DNA from: Osedax frankpressi
Taxonomy: Eukaryota; Annelida; Polychaeta; Sabellida; Siboglinidae
Length of the DNA stretch: 64,000 nt
Direction of reading: 5' to 3'
NCBI GenBank assembly: GCA_964035775.1
Contig: OZ038314.1
Location: 2,208,009 to 2,272,008 of the forward strand
Of this stretch, positions 37,997 through 51,145 are shown one piece after another. Within the stretch, counting starts at the first letter, position 1. Every line of letters starts with the position of its first letter. A program made the position numbers and the translations under genes. The notes beneath the pieces are model-generated. The model was given only the letters and a program-made list of their open reading frames with translations, was not told where the DNA came from and made no database searches.

Positions 37997-40900
37997 GTTA
38001 TAGTTATTTAAGTTATAGTTATTTAAGTTATAGTTATTTAATTAATAGTTATTTAAGTTATAGTTATTTAAGTTATAGTTATTTAAGTTATAGTTATTTA
38101 AGTTATAGTTATTTAAGTTATAGTTATTTAATTTATAGTTATTTAAGTTATAGTTATTTAAGTTATAGTTATTTAAGTTATAGTTATTTAAGTTATAGTT
38201 ATTTAAGTTATAGTTATTTAAGTTATAGTTATTTAAGTTATAGTTATTTAAGTTATAGTTATTTAATTAATAGTTATTTAAGTTATAGTTATTTAAGTTA
38301 TAGATATTTAAGTTATAGTTATTTAAGTTATAGTTATTTAAGTTATAGTTATTTAAGTTATAGTTATTTAAATTATAGTTATTTAATTTATAGTTATTTA
38401 ATTTATAGTTATTTAAGTTATAGTTATTTAAGTTATAGTTATTTAAGTTATAGTTATTTAAGTTATAGTTATTTAATTAATAGTAATTTAAGTTATAGTA
38501 ATTTAAGTTTAGTTATTTAATTTATAGTTATTTAAGTTATAGTTAATTAAGTTATCGTTAGTTAAGTTATAGTTATTTAAGTTATAGTTATTAAATTATA
38601 GTTATTTAAGTTATAGTTATTTAATTTATAGTTTTTTCATTTATGGTTATTTAAGTTATAGTTATTTAAGTTATAGTTATTTAAGTTATAGTTATTTAAG
38701 TTATAGTTATTTAAGTTATAGTTATTTAAGTTATAGTTATTTAATTAATAGTTATTTAAGTTATAGCTATTTAAGTTATAGTTATTTAAGTTATAGTTAT
38801 TTAAGTTATAGTTATTTAAGTTATAGTTATTTAAGTTATAGTTATTTAATTTATAGTTATTTAAGTTATAGTTATTTAAGTTATAGTTATTTAAGTTATA
38901 GTTATTTAAGTTATAGTTATTTAAGTTATAGTTATTTAAGTTATAGTTATTTAATTAATAGTTATTTAAGTTATAGTTATTTAAATTATATTTATTTAAG
39001 TTACAGTTATTTAAGTTATAGTTATTTAAGTTATAGTTATTTAATTTATAGTTATTTAATCTATAGTTATTTAAGTTATAGTTATTTAAGTTATAGTTAT
39101 TTAAGTTATAGTTATTTAATTTATAGTTATTTAATTAATAGTAATTTAAGTTATAGTAATTTAAGTTTAGTTATTTAATTTATAGTTATTTAAGTTATAG
39201 TTAATTAAGTTATCGTTAGTTAAGTTATAGTTATTTAAGTTATAGTTATTAAATTATAGTTATTTAAGTTATAGTTATTTAATTTATAGTTTTTTCATTT
39301 ATGGTTATTATATTATAGTTATATAAATTATAGTTATTTAAGTTATAGTTATTTAAGTTATAGTTATTTAAGTTATAGTTATTTAAGTTATAGTTATTTA
39401 AGTTATAGTTATTTAATTAATAGTTATTTAAGTTATAGTTATTTAAGTTATAGTTATTTAAGTTATAGTTATTTAAGTTATAGTTATTTAAGTTATAATT
39501 ATTTAAGTTATAGTTATTTAATTTATAGTTATTTAATTTATAGTTATTTAAGTTATAGTTATTTAAGTTATAGTTATTTAAGTTATAGTTATTTAAGTTA
39601 TAGTTATTTAATTAATAGTAATTTAAGTTATAGTAATTTAAGTTTAGTTATTTAATTTATAGTTATTTAAGTTATAGTTAATTAAGTTATCGTTAGTTAA
39701 GTTATAGTTATTTAAGTTATAGTTATTAAATTATAGTTATTTAAGTTATAGTTATTTAATTTATAGTTTTTTCATTTATGGTTATTTAAGTTATAGTTAT
39801 TTAAGTTATAGTTATTTAAGTTATAGTTATTTAATTAATAGTTATTTAAGTTATAGTTATTTAAGTTATAGTTATTTAAGTTATAGTTATTTAAGTTATA
39901 GTTATTTAAGTTATAGTTATTTAAGTTATAGTTATTTAATTTATAGTTATTTAAGTTATAGTTATTTAAGTTATAGTTATTTAAGTTATAGTTATTTAAG
40001 TTATAGTTATTTAAGTTATAGTTATTTAAGTTATAGTTATTTAATTTATAGTTATTTAATTTATAGTTATTTAAGTTATAGTTATTTAAGTTATAGTTAT
40101 TTAAGTTATAGTTATTTAAGTTATAGTTATTTAATTTATAGTTATTTAATTAATAGTAATTTAAGTTATAGTAATTTAAGTTTAGTTATTTAATTTATAG
40201 TTATTTAAGTTATAGTTAATTAAGTTATCGTTAGTTAAGTTATAGTTATTTAAGTTATAGTTATTAAATTATAGTTATTTAAGTTATAGTTATTTAATTT
40301 ATAGTTTTTGTCATTTATGGTTATTATATTATAGTTATATAAATTATAGTTATTTAAGTTATAGTTATTTAAGTTATAGTTATTTAAGTTATAGTTATTT
40401 AAGTTATAGTTATTTAATTAATAGTTATTTAAGTTATAGTTATTTAAGTTATAGTTATTTAAGTTATAGTTATTTAAGTTATAGTTATTTAAGTTATAGT
40501 TATTTAAGTTATAGTTATTTAATTAATAGTTATTTAAGTTATAGTTATTTAAGTTATAGTTATTTAAGTTATAGTTATTTAAGTTATAGTTATTTAAGTT
40601 ATAGTTATTTAATTTATAGTTATTTAATTTATAGTTATTTAAGTTATAGTTATTTAAGTTATAGTTATTTAAGTTATAGTTATTTAAGTTATAGTTATTT
40701 AATTAATAGTAATTTAAGTTATAGTAATTTAAGTTTAGTTATTTAATTTATAGTTATTTAAGTTATAGTTAATTAAGTTATCGTTAGTTAAGTTATAGTT
40801 ATTTAAGTTATGGTTATTAAATTATAGTTATTTAAGTTATAGTTTTTTCATTTACGGTTATTTAAGTTATAGTTATTTAAGTTATAGTTATTTATGTTAT

Positions 40901-42826
40901 AGTTATTTAATTAATAGTTATTTAAGTTATAGTTATTTAAGTTATAGTTATTTAAGTTATAGTTATTTAAATTATAGTTATTTAAGTTATAGTTATTTAA
41001 TTTATAGTTATTTAAGTTATAGTTATTTAAGTTATAGTTATTTAAGTTATAGTTATTTAAGTTATAGTTATTTAAGTTATAGTTATTTAAGTTATAGTTA
41101 TTTAAGTTATAGTTATTTAATTTATAGTTATTTAATTTATAGTTATTTAAGTTATAGTTATTTAAGTTATAGTTATTTAAGTTATAGTTATTTAAGTTAT
41201 AGTTATTTAATTAATAGTAATTTAAGTTATAGTAATTTAAGTTTAGTTATTTAATTTATAGTTATTTAGGTTATAGTTAATTAAGTTATCGTTAGTTAAG
41301 TTATAGTTATTTAAGTTATATTTATTAAATTATAGTTATTTAAGTTATAGTTATTTAATTTATAGTTTTTTCATTTATGGTTATTATATTATAGTTATAT
41401 AAATTATAGTTATTTAAGTTATAGTTATTTAAGTTATATTTATTTAAGTTATAGTTATTTAAGTTATAGTTATTTAATTTATAGTTTTTTAATTTATGGT
41501 TATTATATTATAGTTATTTAAATTATAGTTATTTAAGTTATAGTTATTTGAGATATAGTTATTTAATTTATAGTTATTTAAGTTATAGTTATTTAAGTTA
41601 TAGTTATTTAAGTTATAGTTATTTAATTTATAGTTATTTAAGTTATAGTTAATTAAGTTATCGTTAGTTAAGTTATAGTTATTTAATTTATATTTATTTA
41701 AGTTATAGTTATTTAAGTTATAGTTATTTAAGTTATAGTTATTTAATTTATAGTTATTTAAGTTATAGTTAATTAAGTTATCGTTAGTTAAGTTATAGTT
41801 ATGTAAGTTATTGTTATTTAAGTTATTGTTATTTAAGTTATAGTTATCTAAGTTATAGTTATTTAAGTTATAGTTATTAAATTATAGTTATTTAAGTTAT
41901 AGTTATTTAAGTTATGATTATTTAATTTATAGTTATTTAAGTTATAGTTAATTAAGTTATAGTTATTTAAGTTATAGTTATTAAATTATAGTTATTTAAG
42001 TTATAGTTATTTAATTAATAGTTATTATATTATTATTATTTAAATTATAGTTATTTAACTTATAGTTATTTAAGATAGAGTTATTTAAGTTTTAGTTATA
42101 TAATGTATTGTTATTTAAGTTATTCTTATTTAAGTTATAGTTATTTAAGTTATAGTTATTTAAGTTATAGTTATTTAAGTTATAGTTATTTAAGTTATAA
42201 TTATTAAATTATAGTTATTTAAGTTATAGTTATTTAATTTATAGTTATTTAAGTTATAGTTATTTAAGTTATAGTTATTTAAGTTATAGTTATTTAATTA
42301 ATAGTTATTTAAGTTATAGTTATTTAAGTTATAGTTATTTAATTTATAGTTATTTAAGTTATAGTTATTTAAGTTATAGTTATTTAAGTTATAGTTATTT
42401 AATTTATAGTTATTTAAGTTATAGTTATTTAAGTTATAGTTATTTAATTAATAGTTATTTAAGTTATAGTTATTTAAGTTATAGTTATTTAAGTTATAGT
42501 TATTTAAGTTATAGTTATTTAAGTTATAGTTATTTAAGTTATAGTTATTTAAGTTATAGTTATTTAATTAATAGTTATTTAAGTTATAGTTATTTAAGTT
42601 ATAGTTATTTAAGTTATAGTTATTTAAGTTATAGTTATTTAAGTTATAGTTATTTAAGTTATAGTTATTTAATTAATAGTAATTTAAGTTATAGTAATTT
42701 AAGTTTAGTTATTTAATTTATAGTTATTTAAGTTATAGTTAATTAAGTTATCGTTAGTTAAGTTATAGTTATTTAAGTTATAGTTATTAAATTATAGTTA
42801 TTTAAGTTATAGTTATTTAATTTATA
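37973..42826 (+). repeat. Super-HOR family G, copy 1 (4,854 bp)
   Basis: Seven markers: 37973, 38631, 39289, 39766, 40304, 40842 and 41365 (units 658, 658, 477, 538, 538, 523 and 1462 bp). Private changes are shared with copy 2 at exactly +4,869 bp: TATAGATATTTAAG (38,303), GTTTTTGTCATT (G at 40,310), CATTTACGGTTATT (40,855) and TTATTTAGGTTATAG (41,269). The last unit contains the V3 module. It lacks a 268-bp segment, including one marker, that copy 2 has. Confidence 0.93.
41792..42133 (+). repeat. V3 module, long form, copy 1
   Basis: The most diverged recurring module. It opens GTTATAGTTATGTAA and GTTATTGTTATTTAA, then has TTATCTAAG, TTATGATTATTTAA, TTATTATATTATTATTATTT, TTAACTTATAG, AAGATAGAGTTATTT, TTATATAATGTATTG and closes GTTATTCTTATTTAA. 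Length is 342 bp. All parts can still be aligned to the 15-bp monomer. Confidence 0.88.
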
Positions 42827-45800
42827 GTTTTTTCATTTATGGTTATTTAAGTTATAGTTATTTAAGTTATAGTTATTTAAGTTATAGTTATTTAATTAAT
42901 AGTTATTTAAGTTATAGTTATTTAAGTTATAGTTATTTAAGTTATAGTTATTTAAGTTATAGTTATTTAAGTTATAGTTATTTAATTTATAGTTATTTAA
43001 GTTATAGTTATTTAAGTTATAGTTATTTAAGTTATAGTTATTTAAGTTATAGTTATTTAAGTTATAGTTATTTAAGTTATAGTTATTTAAGTTATAGTTA
43101 TTTAAGTTATAGTTATTTAAGTTATAGTTATTTAATTAATAGTTATTTAAGTTATAGTTATTTAAGTTATAGATATTTAAGTTATAGTTATTTAAGTTAT
43201 AGTTATTTAAGTTATAGTTATTTAAGTTATAGTTATTTAAATTATAGTTATTTAATTTATAGTTATTTAATTTATAGTTATTTAAGTTATAGTTATTTAA
43301 GTTATAGTTATTTAAGTTATAGTTATTTAAGTTATAGTTATTTAATTAATAGTAATTTAAGTTATAGTAATTTAAGTTTAGTTATTTAATTTATAGTTAT
43401 TTAAGTTATAGTTAATTAAGTTATCGTTAGTTAAGTTATAGTTATTTAAGTTATAGTTATTAAATTATAGTTATTTAAGTTATAGTTATTTAATTTATAG
43501 TTTTTTCATTTATGGTTATTTAAGTTATAGTTATTTAAGTTATAGTTATTTAAGTTATAGTTATTTAAGTTATAGTTATTTAAGTTATAGTTATTTAAGT
43601 TATAGTTATTTAATTAATAGTTATTTAAGTTATAGCTATTTAAGTTATAGTTATTTAAGTTATAGTTATTTAAGTTATAGTTATTTAAGTTATAGTTATT
43701 TAAGTTATAGTTATTTAAGTTATAGTTATTTAATTTATAGTTATTTAAGTTATAGTTATTTAAGTTATAGTTATTTAAGTTATAGTTATTTAAGTTATAG
43801 TTATTTAAGTTATAGTTATTTAAGTTATAGTTATTTAAGTTATAGTTATTTAAATTATATTTATTTAAGTTACAGTTATTTAAGTTATAGTTATTTAAGT
43901 TATAGTTATTTAATTTATAGTTATTTAATTTATAGTTATTTAAGTTATAGTTATTTAAGTTATAGTTATTTAAGTTATAGTTATTTAATTTATAGTTATT
44001 TAATTAATAGTAATTTAAGTTATAGTAATTTAAGTTTAGTTATTTAATTTATAGTTATTTAAGTTATAGTTAATTAAGTTATCGTTAGTTAAGTTATAGT
44101 TATTTAAGTTATAGTTATTAAATTATAGTTATTTAAGTTATAGTTATTTAATTTATAGTTTTTTCATTTATGGTTATTATATTATAGTTATATAAATTAT
44201 AGTTATTTAAGTTATAGTTATTTAAGTTATAGTTATTTAAGTTATAGTTATTTAAGTTATAGTTATTTAAGTTATAGTTATTTAATTAATAGTTATTTAA
44301 GTTATAGTTATTTAAGTTATAGTTATTTAAGTTATAGTTATTTAAGTTATAGTTATTTAAGTTATAATTATTTAAGTTATAGTTATTTAATTTATAGTTA
44401 TTTAATTTATAGTTATTTAAGTTATAGTTATTTAAGTTATAGTTATTTAAGTTATAGTTATTTAAGTTATAGTTATTTAATTAATAGTAATTTAAGTTAT
44501 AGTAATTTAAGTTTAGTTATTTAATTTATAGTTATTTAAGTTATAGTTAATTAAGTTATCGTTAGTTAAGTTATAGTTATTTAAGTTATAGTTATTAAAT
44601 TATAGTTATTTAAGTTATAGTTATTTAATTTATAGTTTTTTCATTTATGGTTATTTAAGTTATAGTTATTTAAGTTATAGTTATTTAAGTTATAGTTATT
44701 TAATTAATAGTTATTTAAGTTATAGTTATTTAAGTTATAGTTATTTAAGTTATAGTTATTTAAGTTATAGTTATTTAAGTTATAGTTATTTAAGTTATAG
44801 TTATTTAATTTATAGTTATTTAAGTTATAGTTATTTAAGTTATAGTTATTTAAGTTATAGTTATTTAAGTTATAGTTATTTAAGTTATAGTTATTTAAGT
44901 TATAGTTATTTAATTTATAGTTATTTAATTTATAGTTATTTAAGTTATAGTTATTTAAGTTATAGTTATTTAAGTTATAGTTATTTAAGTTATAGTTATT
45001 TAATTTATAGTTATTTAATTAATAGTAATTTAAGTTATAGTAATTTAAGTTTAGTTATTTAATTTATAGTTATTTAAGTTATAGTTAATTAAGTTATCGT
45101 TAGTTAAGTTATAGTTATTTAAGTTATAGTTATTAAATTATAGTTATTTAAGTTATAGTTATTTAATTTATAGTTTTTGTCATTTATGGTTATTATATTA
45201 TAGTTATATAAATTATAGTTATTTAAGTTATAGTTATTTAAGTTATAGTTATTTAAGTTATAGTTATTTAAGTTATAGTTATTTAATTAATAGTTATTTA
45301 AGTTATAGTTATTTAAGTTATAGTTATTTAAGTTATAGTTATTTAAGTTATAGTTATTTAAGTTATAGTTATTTAAGTTATAGTTATTTAATTAATAGTT
45401 ATTTAAGTTATAGTTATTTAAGTTATAGTTATTTAAGTTATAGTTATTTAAGTTATAGTTATTTAAGTTATAGTTATTTAATTTATAGTTATTTAATTTA
45501 TAGTTATTTAAGTTATAGTTATTTAAGTTATAGTTATTTAAGTTATAGTTATTTAAGTTATAGTTATTTAATTAATAGTAATTTAAGTTATAGTAATTTA
45601 AGTTTAGTTATTTAATTTATAGTTATTTAAGTTATAGTTAATTAAGTTATCGTTAGTTAAGTTATAGTTATTTAAGTTATGGTTATTAAATTATAGTTAT
45701 TTAAGTTATAGTTTTTTCATTTACGGTTATTTAAGTTATAGTTATTTAAGTTATAGTTATTTATGTTATAGTTATTTAATTAATAGTTATTTAAGTTATA

Positions 45801-47963
45801 GTTATTTAAGTTATAGTTATTTAAGTTATAGTTATTTAAATTATAGTTATTTAAGTTATAGTTATTTAATTTATAGTTATTTAAGTTATAGTTATTTAAG
45901 TTATAGTTATTTAAGTTATAGTTATTTAAGTTATAGTTATTTAAGTTATAGTTATTTAAGTTATAGTTATTTAAGTTATAGTTATTTAATTTATAGTTAT
46001 TTAATTTATAGTTATTTAAGTTATAGTTATTTAAGTTATAGTTATTTAAGTTATAGTTATTTAAGTTATAGTTATTTAATTAATAGTAATTTAAGTTATA
46101 GTAATTTAAGTTTAGTTATTTAATTTATAGTTATTTAGGTTATAGTTAATTAAGTTATCGTTAGTTAAGTTATAGTTATTTAAGTTATATTTATTAAATT
46201 ATAGTTATTTAAGTTATAGTTATTTAATTTATAGTTTTTTCATTTATGGTTATTATATTATAGTTATATAAATTATAGTTATTTAAGTTATAGTTATTTA
46301 AGTTATATTTATTTAAGTTATAGTTATTTAAGTTATAGTTATTTAATTTATAGTTTTTTAATTTATGGTTATTATATTATAGTTATTTAAATTATAGTTA
46401 TTTAAGTTATAGTTATTTGAGATATAGTTATTTAATTTATAGTTATTTAAGTTATAGTTATTTAAGTTATAGTTATTTAAGTTATAGTTATTTAATTTAT
46501 AGTTATTTAAGTTATAGTTAATTAAGTTATCGTTAGTTAAGTTATAGTTTTTTAAGTTATTGTTATTTAAGTTATTGTTATTTAAGTTATAGTTATTTAA
46601 GTTATAGTTATTTAATTTATAGTTTTTTCATTTATGGTTATTATATTATAGTTATATAAATTATTGTTATTTAAGTTATAGTTATTTAAGTTATATTTAT
46701 TTAAGTTATAGTTATTTAAGTTATAGTTATTTAATTTATAGTTTTTTAATTTATGGTTATTATATTATAGTTATTTAAATTATAGTTATTTAAGTTATAG
46801 TTATTTGAGATATAGTTATTTAATTTATATTTATTTAAGTTATAGTTATTTAAGTTATAGTTATTTAAGTTATAGTTATTTAATTTATAGTTATTTAAGT
46901 TATAGTTAATTAAGTTATCGTTAGTTAAGTTATAGTTATGTAAGTTATTGTTATTTAAGTTATTGTTATTTAAGTTATAGTTATCTAAGTTATAGTTATT
47001 TAAGTTATAGTTATTAAATTATAGTTATTTAAGTTATAGTTATTTAAGTTATGATTATTTAATTTATAGTTATTTAAGTTATAGTTAATTAAGTTATAGT
47101 TATTTAAGTTATAGTTATTAAATTATAGTTATTTAAGTTATAGTTATTTAATTAATAGTTATTATATTATTATTATTTAAATTATAGTTATTTAACTTAT
47201 AGTTATTTAAGATAGAGTTATTTAAGTTTTAGTTATATAATGTATTGTTATTTAAGTTATTCTTATTTAAGTTATAGTTATTTAAGTTATAGTTATTTAA
47301 GTTATAGTTATTTAAGTTATAGTTATTTAAGTTATAATTATTAAATTATAGTTATTTAAGTTATAGTTATTTAATTTATAGTTATTTAAGTTATAGTTAT
47401 TTAAGTTATAGTTATTTAAGTTATAGTTATTTAATTAATAGTTATTTAAGTTATAGTTATTTAAGTTATAGTTATTTAATTTATAGTTATTTAAGTTATA
47501 GTTATTTAAGTTATAGTTATTTAAGTTATAGTTATTTAATTTATAGTTATTTAAGTTATAGTTATTTAAGTTATAGTTATTTAATTAATAGTTATTTAAG
47601 TTATAGTTATTTAAGTTATAGTTATTTAAGTTATAGTTATTTAAGTTATAGTTATTTAAGTTATAGTTATTTAAGTTATAGTTATTTAAGTTATAGTTAT
47701 TTAAGTTATAGTTATTTAATTAATAGTTATTTAAGTTATAGTTATTTAAGTTATAGTTATTTAAGTTATAGTTATTTAAGTTATAGTTATTTAAGTTATA
47801 GTTATTTAATTAATAGTAATTTAAGTTATAGTAATTTAAGTTTAGTTATTTAATTTATAGTTATTTAAGTTATAGTTAATTAAGTTATCGTTAGTTAAGT
47901 TATAGTTATTTAAGTTATAGTTATTAAATTATAGCTATTTAAGTTATAGTTATTTAATTTATA
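42827..47963 (+). repeat. Super-HOR family G, copy 2 (5,137 bp)
   Basis: Markers at 42827, 43500, 44158, 44635, 45173, 45711, 46234 and 46622. Six of the marker intervals equal those of copy 1 (658, 477, 538, 538 and 523 bp in sequence). The first unit is one monomer longer (673 against 658). After about 46,545 it has a 268-bp segment absent from copy 1, and the V3 module follows at +5,137 bp. The near-identity of 4.9 kb points to a recent duplication. Confidence 0.93.
46929..47270 (+). repeat. V3 module, long form, copy 2
   Basis: Same 342-bp order at +5,137 bp, in family G copy 2. Confidence 0.88.
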
Positions 47964-48591
47964 GTTTTTTCATTTATGGTTATTTAAGTTATAGTTATTT
48001 AAGTTATAGTTATTTAAGTTATAGTTATTTAAGTTATAGTTATTTAAGTTATAGTTATTTAAGTTATAGTTATTTAAGTTATAGTTATTTAAGTTATAGT
48101 TATTTAATTAATAGTTATTTAAGTTATAGTTATTTAAGTTATAGTTATTTAAGTTATAGTTATTTAAGTTATAGTTATTTAAGTTATAGTTATTTAATTT
48201 ATAGTTATTTAAGTTATAGTTATTTAAGTTATAGTTATTTAAGTTATAGTTATTTAAGTTATAGTTATTTAATTAATAGTTATTTAAGTTATAGTTATTT
48301 AAGTTATAGTTATTTAAGTTATAGTTATTTAAGTTATAGTTATTTAAGTTATAGTTATTTAATTTATAGTTATTTAATTTATAGTTATTTAAGTTATAGT
48401 TATTTAAGTTATAGTTATTTAAGTTATAGTTATTTAATTAATAGTAATTTAAGTTATAGTAATTTAAGTTTAGTTATTTAATTTATAGTTATTTAAGTTA
48501 TAGTTAATTAAGTTATCGTTAGTTAAGTTATAGTTATTTAAGTTATAGTTATTAAATTATAGTTATTTAAGTTATAGTTATTTAATTTATA
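47964..48591 (+). repeat. HOR unit before family H
   Basis: A 628-bp unit from marker 47964, ordinary in plan. The M1 cassette just before it has ATAGCTATTTAAG near 47,935, a variant also found at the corresponding place near 49,530, 52,070, 54,160, 57,415 and 59,490. Confidence 0.84.
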
Positions 48592-51145
48592 GTTTTTTCA
48601 TTTATGGTTATTATATTATAGTTATTTAAGTTATAGTTATTTAAGTTATAGTTATTAAAGTTATAGTTATTTAAGTTATAGTTATTTAATTAATAGTTAT
48701 TTAAGTTATAGTTATTTAAGTTATATTTATTTAAGTTATAGTTATTTAAGTTATAGTTATTTAAGTTATAGTTATTTAATTTATAGTTATTTAATTTATA
48801 GTTATTTAAGTTATAGTTATTTAAGTTATAGTTATTTAAGTTATAGTTATTTAAGTTATAGTTATTTAATTAATAGTAATTTAAGTTATAGTAATTTAAG
48901 TTTAGTTATTTAAGTTATAGTTATTTAATTTATAGTTTTTTCATTTATGGTTATTATATTATAGTTATATAAATTATAGTTATTTAAGTTATAGTTATTT
49001 AAGTTATAGTTATTTAAGTTATAGTTATTTAAGTTATAGTTATTTAAGTTATAGTTATTTAATTAATAGTTATTTAAGTTATAGTTATTTAAGTTATAGT
49101 TATTTCAGTTATAGTTATTTAATTAATAGTTATTTAAGTTATAGTTATTTAAGTTATAGTTATTTAAGTTATAGTTATTTAAGTTATAGTTATTTAAGTT
49201 ATAGTTATTTAAGTTATAGTTATTTAATTAATAGTTATTTAAGTTATAGTTATTTAAGTTATAGTTATTTAAGTTATAGTTATTTAAGTTATAGTTATTT
49301 AAGTTATAGTTATTTAATTTATAGTTATTTAATTTATAGTTATTTAAGTTATAGTTATTTAAGTTATAGTTATTTAAGTTATAGTTATTTAAGTTATAGT
49401 TATTTAATTAATAGTAATTTAAGTTATAGTAATTTAAGTTTAGTTATTTAATTTATAGTTATTTAAGTTATAGTTAATTAAGTTATCGTTAGTTAAGTTA
49501 TAGTTATTTAAGTTATAGTTATTAAATTATAGCTATTTAAGTTATAGTTATTTAATTTATAGTTTTTTCATTTATGGTTATTTAAGTTATAGTTATTTAA
49601 GTTATAGTTATTTAAGTTATAGTTATTTAAGTTATAGTTATTTAAGTTATAGTTATTTAAGTTATAGTTATTTAAGTTATAGTTATTTAAGTTATAGTTA
49701 TTTAAGTTATAGTTATTTAAGTTATAGTTATTTAAGTTATAGTTATTTAAGTTATAGTTATTTAAGTTATAGTTATTTAAGTTATAGTTATTTAAGTTAT
49801 AGTTATTTAATTAATAGTTATTTAAGTTATAGTTATTTAAGTTATAGTTATTTAAGTTATAGTTATTTAAGTTATAGTTATTTAATTTATAGTTATTTAA
49901 GTTATAGTTATTTAAGTTATAGTTATTTAAGTTATAGTTATTTAAGTTATAGTTATTTAAGTTATAGTTATTTAAGTTATAGTTATTTAAATTATAGTTA
50001 TTTAAGTTATAGTTATTTAATTAATAGTTATTTAAGTTATAGTTATTTAATTTATAGTTTTTTAATTTATGGTTATTATATTATAGTTATTTAAATTATA
50101 GTTATTTAAGTTATAGTTATTTGAGATATAGTTATTTAATTTATAGTTATTTAAGTTATAGTTATTTAAGTTATAGTTATTTAAGTTATAGTTATTTAAG
50201 TTATAGTTATTTAAGTTATAGTTATTTAAGTTATAGTTATTTAATTAATAGTTATTTAAGTTATAGTTATTTAATTTATAGTTTTTTAATTTATGGTTAT
50301 TATATTATAGTTATTTAAATTATAGTTATTTAAGTTATAGTTAATTAAGTTATCGTTAGTTAAGTTATAGTTATTTAAGTTATTGTTATTTAAGTTATAG
50401 TTATTTAAGTTATAGTTATTTAATTTATAGTTTTTTCATTTATGGTTATTATATTATAGTTATATAAATTATTGTTATTTAAGTTATAGTTATTTAAGTT
50501 ATATTTATTTAAGTTATAGTTATTTAAGTTATAGTTATTTAATTTATAGTTTTTTAATTTATGGGTATTATATTATAGTTATTTAAATTATAGTTATTTA
50601 AGTTATAGTTATTTAAGTTATAGTTATTTAAGTTATAGTTATTTAAGTTATAGTTATTTAATTAATAGTTATTTAAGTTATAGTTATTTAAGTTATAGTT
50701 ATTTAAGTTATAGTTATTTAAGTTATAGTTATTTAAGTTATAGTTATTTAATTTATAGTTATTTAAGTTATAGTTATTTAAGTTATAGTTATTTAAGTTA
50801 TAGTTATTTAAGTTATAGTTATTTAATTAATAGTTATTTAAGTTATAGTTATTTAAGTTATAGTTATTTAAGTTATAGTTATTTAAGTTATAGTTATTTA
50901 AGTTATAGTTATTTAATTTATAGTTATTTAATTTATAGTTATTTAAGTTATAGTTATTTAAGTTATAGTTATTTAAGTTATAGTTATTTAATTAATAGTA
51001 ATTTAAGTTATAGTAATTTAAGTTTAGTTATTTAATTTATAGTTATTTAAGTTATAGTTAATTAAGTTATCGTTAGTTAAGTTATAGTTATTTAAGTTAT
51101 AGTTATTAAATTATAGTTATTTAAGTTATAGTTATTTAATTTATA
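48592..51145 (+). repeat. Family H block X, copy 1 (2,554 bp)
   Basis: Markers at 48592, 48935, 49562 and 50430 (units 343, 627, 868 and 716 bp). The 343-bp unit carries GTTATTAAAGTTATAG near 48,651, and the next carries TTATTTCAGTTATAG near 49,104. Later parts match copy 2 at +2,509 bp. Near 50,600 this copy passes from the lead-in to V3 straight back to canonical monomers, whereas copies 2 and 3 continue into V3. Confidence 0.88.

Noticed and set aside
50121-50318. A 65-codon open frame starting at TTG
   Set aside because: It starts at TTG in the TTTGAGATATAG variant and reads SYSYL repeats. An identical frame occurs in the duplicate block at 52630-52827, so it follows the repeat duplication and gives no sign of coding.
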